Below are positions 45,522 through 54,840 of a stretch of DNA of 64,000 nucleotides, one piece after another; positions within the stretch are counted from its first letter, which is position 1, and each line of letters opens with the position of its first letter. The translations under genes were made by a program, and so were the position numbers. The notes under the pieces were generated by a model that was not told where the DNA came from, ran no database searches, and was given only the letters and a program-made list of their open reading frames with translations. Source of the stretch: Hymenochaete sp. R1 (lineage: Eukaryota; Basidiomycota; Agaricomycetes; Hymenochaetales; Hymenochaetaceae); the NCBI GenBank assembly GCA_019400425.1, contig JAFREE010000049.1:1-64000 (forward strand). The letters run 5' to 3'.

Positions 45522-47320
45522 ATGCAACGTGAGACCTTGTTCTATGTGAGCATTATTGAATCGTTTAAGGACGCTACTGATTTCACACCTGTAGAACTCA
45601 GCCAAGTGGCTCGCCAATACTCACAATGACTTTCAAAGCTCGGACTATACTCAAAAGGGTAAAGAGGACGCTTCCTTGACCAAGTACGTACAACTATGGC
45701 ACAATATTTCGTTATCTGTGCTCATCGCGCGATCACCCATAGCTGGCTGAACGCTGTCAACGACCTATTACACGAGCTTTCACTTATGGACCTCGGAAGA
45801 GCGGTCGGATTGTGGATATTTCTTCGAGATAGGTTCGAGCTTGTCGTGAAAACGACGCCGAATGTCAATATGGTATGCTTAGTACCTATCATTCATGTTT
45901 CTTCGCTGACGTCAATGCGAGACGCAGACAAGTCACAGCCCTCAGAAAGTGTTCGCCTTAGACTTATTAGACCTTGCGGAAAGGTGTATATCGGGCCCAT
46001 TGGCGAAATTTTATCAAAGTCTTCAACCGATAGAAGATATCGATCTGTGCAATGTTGCCGACCTTCTTTACGAGGTGGGTTGTTTCTGCGCGTATGAAAC
46101 ATTTTTCTATGCCTATTTGGTGCTCTCAGGTCTCGCAAATGAAGAATCGCCCTGAAAAGCGCGCTGCTTTCGTTCGCGCGCTGCGCAAATTATGCGGACG
46201 AGCAGCAATCCTTCCGGCGGCATATTACCTCAGAGAAAATGGTTTAACTCGCTTTGCAACGGACCCCATTGCTTATGGGGGCTTTGGATTTGTGCACAAA
46301 GGTCTTTGGCGCGGAATGGAAGTTGCTATGAAGACTTTGCGACCTTGCGAATTGAGGCATGTTAGGAAACTACAAGAGGTATGTCCTGCGGTGCTGACGG
46401 GTGTACCAGAGCAAAGAGCATAATATATCCATTACTCAGAAATTCTTCAACGAGGTCGTTGTTTGGAAGGACCTTTCACATCCCAATATTGTGCCTTTCC
46501 TTGGCCTTGCCGACCCGGGACGTTTCAAGCTATGCATGGTTTCAGAATGGATGCCGCGTGGGAATTTGTTATCCTACATTAACGCAAACCCCTACGCGGA
46601 TAGACTGGCGCTCGTAAGCGTATGATTTACTTTATGGTTAACCAAGCTCTTCCAAACTGCCTTTTCAGATATCGGATATCGTCTCAGGCACCCACTATCT
46701 CCATGGACAAATCATCATCCACGGTGACATCAAAAGCGTATGTATACTTTCATTCGTGCATGCCAGAACACCCATGTTTAATCTTTTTACCAGTCAAATG
46801 TTCTCATTGATGCTTCTCACAGGGCCCGCCTTTGCGACTTTGGCTTGGCGAGGATAGCACAAGAGTCGACGGGTCATACAATCACTGAGAGCTCGGGGGT
46901 GCAGGGGACGGTTCGATGGATGGCTCCCGAACTTTTCATGCTCGGTGTAGACCAGGCTCCAGCTATACCACCGAAACTGACGGAAGAAACAGATGTGTAT
47001 GCAGTGGGCATGGTAATGTTCGAGGTTGTACTTTTCACTCGAGTTATCCGACACATCTACTGGTCTAATGGTTGCCCTTCATCCACAATCAGACCTTCAC
47101 AGGCGAACGTCCGTTCCATGGCCAGAACGATGCCTCCGTCATTGTTAGTGTCCTCTCGGGACGAAGGCCGGCTCGTCCATTTGGGTTTAGAGATGCGCAG
47201 ATCTCAGATGCAATGTGGGTGCTTATGGAGAAGTGCTGGGACTCGAACAGGACGAGGCGACCAAGGATCGAGGCGTTAAGTTTGTGTGTGGAGGCTGAGC
47301 GACGCAAGTATGATTTTTAG
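45522..47320 (+). CDS. TKL-type protein kinase, 9 exons, 456 aa (N-terminus uncertain)
   Basis: Predicted Ser/Thr (tyrosine-kinase-like) protein kinase. Exons: 45522-45545, 45595-45683, 45743-45872, 45928-46074, 46130-46378, 46410-46613, 46669-46737, 46794-47024, 47093-47320; 1371 nt in frame. Residues 1-150 are a helical N-terminal region without a known domain. The kinase domain starts at YGGFGFVHKGLW (glycine loop). It continues with the ATP lysine in VAMKTLR, HPNIVPFLGL, and the catalytic loop HGDIKSSN, with Gly in place of the usual Arg but Asp and Asn kept. CDFGLA, GTVRWMAPEL, DVYAVGMVMFE and CWDSNRTRRPRIEAL follow. All catalytic residues are present, so it should be active. The HGDIK form is common in fungal TKL kinases. 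The first exon is tentative and earlier exons may exist. It sits inside the F-box cluster. Confidence 0.8.
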
Positions 47321-47564
47321 AATGCAAAGGGGTTCACTGTGATAAACGAATTACTCTGTGCTTTTAATTGTTTTCCTTTGGTTGCTTCTCACGTGTATAT
47401 GTGTATGTTTCTAGGTATCCCCTCCTTCCCGTTACAAATATTCAGATAATCGCCAATAACAATCTTCGGTGCCCAAAGTCAAGATAAGCAACGGGACAAC
47501 TATTATAAGATAAACAATTCATTGTACGAAATCGAACATCGTCCATCGCAACATACACAAAAAA

Positions 47565-49154
47565 TCAGACTTGCACATCCGCCGTGCGCAGTATGTATTC
47601 TTTTGCAAATTCATGCTTCCGATTAAAAACCTGTCCTTCCTCGATCACGATGAGTACGCCATCCAAAACGATTTCGTTTGCATTCGACGTCGACCTAAGA
47701 AGCCCATTCTCCCGTAGAAAATCATCGAAATCTCGTTGCACGATTGTCTCTGCTGAGAGCGGGGATTGATATATGCCATTATCTGGAGCCAGTATGTTGA
47801 GCTTGACAAAAAATTCGAGTATGACTCTGAAATTCCCTCCCCGTAAACGAGACTTCAGCATGCGTGCCAAATAAGCTGTCCCGAAATCCTTTTCTACAAA
47901 GTTTAGCATATACTTACGCATCGATAAGCTCCCCGAGCTCTTTCGAGCCCGCATCTCCTCCAACAGAGGACAGAGTGCCTTCAAAGCATTGGTATTGGTG
48001 TCTTCCGCATTTGAGAAGGTGAGTCTGTTCCATAAGTGATTTATGCCGTCCCCTGTAATCCCCATGACAATGTGTAGGCGTCGAAGATCAGGAAGGTGAG
48101 AGAGCATAGAAACGAATCGTGTTATAGTCTCCAATGATAATATGGCTCGTAGTGGTATCGAAAGGCGCAACATCCGGATTGTCGAGTTCGTCGAGTTCGA
48201 GACGAAATAATGTTCCATGATCCCAAAAGTGTCTCGTTGAGCTGCGATGCGGAGTTCGCTAAGATTGGGAGCCGAAATGCGCAGAAGGAAGTCTACAAAT
48301 GATGGTCTGTTGGATGGAAGTATCAACCGTTTCAACTTGGCAAGACCGAAGAGTGTATTGCTGATGAATGGTGTCAAATTCGGGGAGTTGTTGTAAAAGT
48401 AGGCGCTGCGTGTACCCTGAACATTTAGGTCGACAATGTTAGGGGAACACTGTACAATTGCAAGAAGATCTTTGATAGCAATGTTCTCTTGTAAAGGCAG
48501 GCAAACTTCTAGGACCCGGAGGTTATTCAGGATTGGAACGGCTAGTCCGTGACGAACCCCTCCATTTTCAGTTGCTTCAGTAAGGGAAAAGATAGGTTTG
48601 CGAGCTGCGTTTTTCGACATTGCCAAGAGCTGCCTTGTGCCCTTGTTAAGTCCCAGATTGAGTCGGAGAAACGACAACTGCGATACGTTATGCAAAGCTA
48701 TCTGAGTGTTTCTTGATGGAGTCCAAAAAGGCGCAACCAAAGAGATTGAATGCCATCTTGACTGGTGCTCTGCGATGAAAGCAAGTAGCTCTTCGAAGCA
48801 AGGTCCAAATTTATTTTCGCTCCGCTTCGCAGACGCATCGCGAGCATCGAGATCGCTTTCTTCAGAAAATGTGATGTCAAGGTCGAGTGCGCTGTCTTTT
48901 GATCGTTCGATCCACCGCTTCAGATGGGTAACCCAGCTGCGATGTCTTGCTATGAAGACTTCCGCGTCAACTTCAATACAGATCCGACCCCAAAGGCTTC
49001 CCGATGTAAGGGCGCAGGACCTCCAAGCGGAGCACGTTTGAGATACATTCCACGGAGCCTGGTGGAGGTGGATATGCGGATTGCAGGGCCCGGGGCCGGC
49101 CGTCATTGAAAATATATGCAAGAGAATATCGGGCGTGTAGAGAGCCCTTTGCAT
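47565..49154 (-). CDS. F-box-like protein 5 of the cluster, single exon, 529 aa
   Basis: APWN subgroup. The F-box at about residues 2-62 reads QRALYTPDILLHIFSM, then after a short insertion (CNPHIHLHQ) APWNVSQTCSAWR and GSLWGRI. WIERSKDSALDLDITF is at about residue 85, and HQSRWHSISLVAPFW at about 130 followed by IALHNVSQLSFLRL. Further blocks are LNNLRVLEVCLPL, ALCPLLEEMRA, YLARMLKSRLRGGNF and the C-terminal LIVIEEGQV. It starts at the ATG at 49154. Its promoter is shared with the divergent F-box gene 6 across 574 bp. No intron or break. Predicted SCF substrate receptor, target unknown. Confidence 0.85.
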   Translation of the reverse strand: MQRALYTPDILLHIFSMTAGPGPCNPHIHLHQAPWNVSQTCSAWRSCALTSGSLWGRICIEVDAEVFIARHRSWVTHLKRWIERSKDSALDLDITFSEESDLDARDASAKRSENKFGPCFEELLAFIAEHQSRWHSISLVAPFWTPSRNTQIALHNVSQLSFLRLNLGLNKGTRQLLAMSKNAARKPIFSLTEATENGGVRHGLAVPILNNLRVLEVCLPLQENIAIKDLLAIVQCSPNIVDLNVQGTRSAYFYNNSPNLTPFISNTLFGLAKLKRLILPSNRPSFVDFLLRISAPNLSELRIAAQRDTFGIMEHYFVSNSTNSTIRMLRLSIPLRAILSLETITRFVSMLSHLPDLRRLHIVMGITGDGINHLWNRLTFSNAEDTNTNALKALCPLLEEMRARKSSGSLSMRKYMLNFVEKDFGTAYLARMLKSRLRGGNFRVILEFFVKLNILAPDNGIYQSPLSAETIVQRDFDDFLRENGLLRSTSNANEIVLDGVLIVIEEGQVFNRKHEFAKEYILRTADVQV

Positions 49155-49728
49155 CTTTGCGGCGATTCAATGGCAGAATAAATCGGCGCTCATAAATGTG
49201 AAATAGCTCTGGTGGTAAAGAAGAATATGTTGAGGACAAAGAGAGGAATGTCAGACTCCGAAGTTCTAGGAGACTCGCCTTTTCGTATTCTGCTGAGCAG
49301 TTCAAATTTTTCTACCAAGTTCGAGCGAAAAGTAGCCTCTTGGAGTGGTTTTATGCACGAGCGAGTAAGTGGCTTCGTCAAGTTTCTTGAAGGTCCAGAG
49401 GTAAACATGACGACGACGATGGTGATGTTTAGCGCTGGTGGTGGGATATCAGTGTCCAAATTTAGAAGTCCTTTCTCATCGCCGTGTCAGCTTTTACGGG
49501 TTCCCACAGCGCGCCGCTGCCTTTAGGTAAGGCATCCATCACAACAACGAACAACTTCATTTCAAATCTCTCTAAACGTTATAAGAAAGCTTACCCGTCG
49601 ATGCTGCGTACTAACAACAACCTCAAACCTTCTATCTGGCCAGTGTGCTCTAGTGGGAAATCTCGTGAGCTTCTTAAATATCCTACGTGCAAGACATTTG
49701 TCAAGCGCTCACAATAACAAGATTCGGA
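49155..49728. promoter_or_regulatory. divergent promoter region of two F-box genes
   Basis: 574 bp between the start codons of F-box genes 5 (-) and 6 (+). No convincing frame; presumably a shared upstream region. Confidence 0.5.
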
Positions 49729-51267
49729 ATGACGCCTCAAATACTCCTCGTACAGGAAATTTTGATGATTATATTCGAGAAAGCGGTCGAAGACGGAACA
49801 CCAACGCGACGCCAGGCTCCAATGAATCTCTCGCATACATGTCAGACGTGGCGGAACCTCCTTTTAGGGACCCCACGTCTCTGGAGACGTATCAGAGCTA
49901 CAATCACCGCGACTCAATCTCGCCATGCAAGCTGGAGGATCTTGTTTAACCTGTGGATTCAGCGCTCAAGCGATTGTCACCTTATCATTGACCTTACATT
50001 CAGATTCAAATCTCGTATGGACGAAAACCTCACGGACTACGAACGGTCCTCCTTCATCAGGCTCGCCGAACTCTCAATGCTGAATTTCTCAAAATTCGAG
50101 GATAGATGGGAGCACGTGTCGTTCGTGACGCCTTTATTCTCCACCCCAAGGCGGAGAAGGTCGATCGTGCTTACGGATATGCCGAACCTTTCGTATCTGC
50201 ACCTCGATCTCAACACTACCAAACGGACACTCCTCTCCGCGTTGTACGACAGTTATGACTCCGTCTTCCTCTTCGAAAACCCGGATGATCCAGCTCGCAG
50301 GAGACGCGAATTCGTGGAGTACGACACTCCGCCTATCCCCATCATTTTGCCCAATCTACGTCACCTTGACTTGCGCTTCTACTTTGACGGCGAGCTAGCG
50401 CGGAGAAGTCTTCTGTCGCTTTTGCTTTGTACTCCTAACCTAGAAACGCTTCTGATCACTTTCCGAAGTGATTATTGTGAGGTGCGTCAAATGCCTCTTG
50501 CACCATTCGTTGGTTATCCAATTTTTCTACCGCGTCTCCGAACTCTTGAACTGTTGTCGGTTCCGTCGTACCTTCCGCGCATCTTACGGGTCGTGGAGGC
50601 ACACGCGTTGACGGAAATCTCGATTTCTTGCGTTGAAGATGTCCTAAAGGAAATGAACGTCTTTCTCAAGAATGGTGGAGGTGGCGCAAGGATCAAAACG
50701 TTGAAGATCCACTGCTTGAATGAGTCCCCGAGGGATGAAATGCCGGTACCCTTAATTGGGTCAATACTGGAGTCGATGCCTTCGTTGGAACTGTTGGAAC
50801 TATTCGACCTTTCTCATTTATCCGACATAGCGGATTTATGGTTCCATCTGACTTCCTGTGATCGCAGTGAGTCGGAATCAATATTAAAAGGCATCGACGA
50901 TTCCCCCCGTCACCTTTGTACTGCTCTCAGTCACATTCAAATCCAGGCAACGACGACCGATGTGCATCTGGGCACATTAAACGACAAAACTACTATAACT
51001 TCGTTCGCTCGAATGGTCAAATCTCGTGTACGCAGCGGTCCTTTCTCGGTTCACCTCGAGCTATCAATTATTCTGCCGGAAGACATCCAAGACTTGGCGG
51101 AGGAATATGCGAGAAGCTTTTGCGCAAGCTACAAAATTGAAGGCATGACGGACATTGGAGTTAATGAGGGTAGTTTAGAGGCCAAAGGAAAAATGAATGA
51201 TGAGGGCTTTGAGTGGCGAAAAGCTGTTATGTTTGGAAAGCCGACGGGGACAGTTTTGGTGATTTAA
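49729..51267 (+). CDS. F-box-like protein 6 of the cluster, single exon, 512 aa
   Basis: A distinct subgroup (APMN). The first in-frame ATG is at 49729 (MTPQILLVQEILMIIFEKA); the open frame extends 5' but without ATG. The F-box runs to about residue 55: APMNLSHTCQTWRNLLLGTPRLWRRI. WIQRSSDCHLIIDLTF is at about residue 79, and FEDRWEHVSFVTPLF at about 118 with IVLTDMPNLSYLHLDL. Leucine-rich strands follow (LPNLRHLDLRFYF, TPNLETLLITF, MPSLELLELFDL). ARMVKSRVRSGPF near the C-terminus is equivalent to LKSRLRGGNF in gene 5. It ends KPTGTVLVI. A C-terminal remnant of another F-box gene lies just downstream. No lesion. Confidence 0.82.
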   Translation: MTPQILLVQEILMIIFEKAVEDGTPTRRQAPMNLSHTCQTWRNLLLGTPRLWRRIRATITATQSRHASWRILFNLWIQRSSDCHLIIDLTFRFKSRMDENLTDYERSSFIRLAELSMLNFSKFEDRWEHVSFVTPLFSTPRRRRSIVLTDMPNLSYLHLDLNTTKRTLLSALYDSYDSVFLFENPDDPARRRREFVEYDTPPIPIILPNLRHLDLRFYFDGELARRSLLSLLLCTPNLETLLITFRSDYCEVRQMPLAPFVGYPIFLPRLRTLELLSVPSYLPRILRVVEAHALTEISISCVEDVLKEMNVFLKNGGGGARIKTLKIHCLNESPRDEMPVPLIGSILESMPSLELLELFDLSHLSDIADLWFHLTSCDRSESESILKGIDDSPRHLCTALSHIQIQATTTDVHLGTLNDKTTITSFARMVKSRVRSGPFSVHLELSIILPEDIQDLAEEYARSFCASYKIEGMTDIGVNEGSLEAKGKMNDEGFEWRKAVMFGKPTGTVLVI

Positions 51268-51479
51268 TCCTTGTGAGCTGTACTGTTACAAAATTAGCAG
51301 CAGTTGATTCGTATTACGTATTAACTACTCAACAACGTCGATAGATGCTTGCTCGTAGTCTTACTTTCTTTGTGCCGCGACTCGTTCGTTACTGTACTTA
51401 GTCGACCCAAAGCTTGAAAACATTTGCTTATCTTATTCTATGGTGAACTGCCAGTACATATACGACTATAATGCTCGTC

Positions 51480-51636
51480 TTAAAAGAATTACTGGCGCTC
51501 GCGGAAGTTATCGAGTCTCGCATTCTTCGAAGAGCATTCGTTGAGCATCGCAACATGTATGTGCATTTGAAAAACATCAACGATATTGATATTGCGGGAA
51601 AATGCGCCAAGATGATATTTGATCGCTCGGAATAAC
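51480..51636 (+). pseudogene. short C-terminal F-box-family remnant (second copy)
   Basis: A single open piece, LVLKELLALAEVIESRI to IDIAGKCAKMIFDRSE, matches the end of the remnant at 41690-42349 (LRVLRGRF, FDMAGKYAGRTYDRTE). Similar DNA continues past the stop to about 51745. Confidence 0.5.
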
Positions 51637-51891
51637 CATTGCTAGCAGATGACGAATTAGACAAAAGTTCATTAGTGAGGGAGTCTGCTCTTTATCGATT
51701 CACGTAGTCGATGAGAACTGTTGTGTTTGGTAGCAGGGCACGAGCAACCGGATAGAGAAGTAAAATGAAATTTGTGGATAAGGCGACGTCAATGATGATA
51801 CACAAACGAATGGTTGTCGTCCCGTTTTATATCTTGATGGCGGAATTGTTATAATAGTTGAACGTCACCGCTGCACATACCGTGTACTTGA

Positions 51892-53298
51892 CTATAGATT
51901 ATTGGTGATAGTTATGTCAAGATATCCATCCCCGAAGCTCCTTTCCTCTTTCACTGACACAGAGAACTCCTTACCAAACTCAGAACGGATAAAATCCGCC
52001 TCCGCCATAGCGATTGAGAAGGCGTCTTCAGAGTCGTCGATACCTCCATTCATTATGGTGACTTCCATTTTATAGTTGCCTAAAACGGCTCTACTTCGAA
52101 AGCAGGAGCGAATCATTGCGACAAAATTTGGATCGAGTGGTCTCTTCCTCTGGCTTGTGCGAACGACCGACAGTTCCTGAAGGTCGTACCAATTTTCATC
52201 CCCTTCTTCATACGTCAAATAGGACCACAGACTACTCGGATGAGTGTCGCATCCATATGGTTCAAAAATTTGCAGAAACGTGAGATTGGGCATGTCGTAG
52301 AGGAGATCCGTGGTAAATGTATCCAGTTCCTCATCCCATTCGCCGATATCATCATCGGAGAGATCCAACCAAAAGGTTCGAATGGGTACTTCTTCCAATG
52401 ATTTTAATGTCCGCGTTATGCTCATTAAAACATTGCGGCTGCCGGCGAGGAGGAAACTGAATAGAGAGGGTGCGGCCATTCGTTCGAAGATGCACGATAC
52501 AATCGACGACACGCATTTTAAATTGAAGAATTTGAGATGCAACAGGTCGATATCATGTGACTCCGAGTCAATGAAACCTTCGAACCCGAGCAGATGCGAC
52601 GACGTTGGCGGGGTGTAAGTTATATAGAGAGATTCGAGTTTTGGCGCGTGTTTGAGGATGCATATAAGCGAGTCATATACATCCGATGGAGGCTCTGACG
52701 AGAGATTGACATCCAATGTCGTAAGACAAGGGAGCATCGGATTATTGAAAGGGCCCCATGAATCTGGTAGTCCATATATAGGCAATGCCGATTCTTCAGT
52801 GGCTGGTCCAAGGAAAATACGCTGGGTTTTGGTAAATATATTCCACGTCTCGAGACGAGGTAAATCGGAGAGATTAATAGAGAACGTCAAAGGAAGTTGA
52901 AAATCCTGGAAGAGCTGAATGTCAATCTGCTCCCATCGACTCTGGTGCTCTGCAAGCAACGAAAGAATCCTTGACGCCAAAAACTCGGGGATATCGAGAT
53001 CACTTCCAGCTACAAATATGTCCAAAGGATGCGTCCCCGACCGCGTAAGCCAGATCTCGAGAGTCTTTATTAGACTCATTGGCTTCTGCTGATGGGCTTT
53101 GGTAAATTGAACGCTGATACGTCTCCAAAGACGTTTGTGACCCAACGCTAAGTACCTCCATTCTTGGCACGTCTGGGAAATGTTCAAAGGCGCATGTGAT
53201 CTTCCGAGTTTCCTGTCTGCGACATTAGCTGCCAGCTCGAAAATACACAGCATCATCTCCGGGATAAATAGAGCGCGATGCGGACCTTGAGTCGACAT
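51892..53298 (-). CDS. F-box-like protein 7 of the cluster, single exon, 468 aa
   Basis: Closest relative of the gene at 42574-43971. The F-box at about residues 5-60 reads PHRALFIPEMMLCIFELA, APLNISQTCQEWRYLALGHKRLWRRI. WLTRSGTHPLDIFVAG is at about residue 84, and HQSRWEQIDIQLF at about 113. Shared later blocks are LICILKHAPKLESLYITY, PIRTFWLDLSDD, SLWSYLTYEEGDE and PNFVAMIRSC. The C-terminus has VTIMNGGIDDSEDAF and ends ITITNNL. It starts at the ATG at 53298. A 13-G run lies just upstream of the start (53342-53354). An F-box remnant lies downstream and a DUF4536 fragment upstream, as for the other copy. No intron, no lesion. Confidence 0.83.
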   Translation of the reverse strand: MSTQGPHRALFIPEMMLCIFELAANVADRKLGRSHAPLNISQTCQEWRYLALGHKRLWRRISVQFTKAHQQKPMSLIKTLEIWLTRSGTHPLDIFVAGSDLDIPEFLASRILSLLAEHQSRWEQIDIQLFQDFQLPLTFSINLSDLPRLETWNIFTKTQRIFLGPATEESALPIYGLPDSWGPFNNPMLPCLTTLDVNLSSEPPSDVYDSLICILKHAPKLESLYITYTPPTSSHLLGFEGFIDSESHDIDLLHLKFFNLKCVSSIVSCIFERMAAPSLFSFLLAGSRNVLMSITRTLKSLEEVPIRTFWLDLSDDDIGEWDEELDTFTTDLLYDMPNLTFLQIFEPYGCDTHPSSLWSYLTYEEGDENWYDLQELSVVRTSQRKRPLDPNFVAMIRSCFRSRAVLGNYKMEVTIMNGGIDDSEDAFSIAMAEADFIRSEFGKEFSVSVKEERSFGDGYLDITITNNL

Positions 53299-53786
53299 GG
53301 GGAATTTGTTAGCGGCCAGATAATCGGAGGGAGAGTGGGGAGGGGGGGGGGGGGTGGAAAGATTGAGAGAAGAGAATGAATGCGTATGTTAAATACTCCA
53401 CTTCAAATGGGATGAAAGGGCCACAGACAAGTAACTCTGAGCCTGAGCCACATGGGTATCGCTAAAATGACCTCAGTTTGGTGAAGAGCGGAGTCACCGT
53501 CAAACGTCGCAAAGGCCTTCGTACCATAGATATCTGGCAAAGCACCTGTTTTGAGGCCATCATTCGGAGCATCTGTCATATCGAGATCTTCTGTGCTTTC
53601 GGCGATAACGGGCAACAGATAGCTCCTCGTTAACGAAGAAAGCAATGATGTCGAGAACGAAATGTAAATTTTGCCAGGCTTCTGCGGCCCAGTAGTTGTG
53701 GATGAGAAAAGCATGCTCACTGGATAATTTCTCGGACAGATTTTCTTTGTGGTAAAGATACCATCTTTCCCCATGCAACATATCCA
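53299..53786. other. spacer within the duplicated block, with a 13-nt G run
   Basis: The G run is at 53342-53354. Minus-strand open frames (for example 53560-53774) have no family match that I can see. Confidence 0.35.
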
Positions 53787-54071
53787 TCAATGGCCTAGAC
53801 GAAAGTTACTGAGGTAGTATTCACCCTTTGAGAGTTCCAGCTCGTGCCATCCGCAAACCGATCGGCCCATGCGCTTCTCAGTCCTCGATCCCAATGCTTT
53901 CGCTCTCGCAGAATACCGTGCCGGAGCGTAGAATTCCGTCGCAGTCAGGGCACTCGAGCAGATGAGCCGACAAGTAAACTTGTCTTGCTTGGTTCCAAGA
54001 TCATTCTCGTTCTGCACAAATCGTTGCGGCAGAGGGGTGGGTCGAAAGTTGATGCTTAGGTTCAGGGACAC
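53787..54071 (-). pseudogene. altered copy of the DUF4536-like gene
   Basis: An open frame of 94 codons keeps the family core in changed form: KFTCRLICSSALTATEFY, where the intact gene has CFTCRLIGSGALTATGFY. YSARAKALGSR follows, against YSARTKAPGSR. The hydrophobic C-terminal helix is lost, replaced by an unrelated charged tail, and one cysteine of the CxxC pair is Lys. It lacks an ordinary ATG at the matching place. A decayed duplicate is the simplest reading, though a diverged small gene is possible. Confidence 0.65.
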
Positions 54072-54840
54072 CGAACGGTCAATAGACTCGGAGGGGGTCG
54101 GAATTGAAGCAACGAACTAGCAACGACGACTGACGGCGGGCATGTACTTTTTTGGTGCTGTTAGTGCAATGCTGCGACGCCCGACTTGGAAATAGTTTCT
54201 CGCGTATGAGAATGCGAGCGCGTCGCTCGCTTCGAAAAGCGACAGACTCACATTGGCCAGCACAAAATGTGTGCGACGTTTGTTTTATCAGTGCATCATG
54301 ATTGCTCATCCTGCTAAAGGAACCTGGCCTCAAATTTCGCATATTTCTGGCTTCGAGCATCCAACTAGCAGCTGCTTAGTCCGAGTGAAAAAATAAATGG
54401 TGCAGATCTCGACTCGCTTTGTTACGTAATGCTTACTTAATTTAGATGCAGACTCGGGATTCCGACGTCCGGGCAAGAGTGCGGTTCGTTCACCTTCAAG
54501 TTCCTCCTGACTTCCATCGTTTTAAAATTGTCTTTGACTAGAAAAGAAGTAGGACTAATGATTTTAGGGCTGTATCTGAGAATGGTAAAAATAAACTGTA
54601 AAGTATTAAACATGTCACTTTATCCTACAAGATGACCCAGCTTCAAATAGGCGCCCAACTAGTAAGTGCTCCTATTGTCGAACGCGCATTCATTCTAATC
54701 TCTGACTTGTTCTAGTAATTAGCAGTGCTAGCTTTTTCTCAGAGCTGCGGATTTTGGTCATGAATCAGAAGATCTTCGGCCTACGCCGACTCCTTCCTTA
54801 CTATTTACCGTCACCTCCAACGGACGACAGAACCGCCTCC
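54072..54840. other. no gene recognised
   Basis: Upstream region of F-box gene 8. An in-frame ATG at 54760 could extend that gene by 27 codons. Nothing else is supported. Confidence 0.4.
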
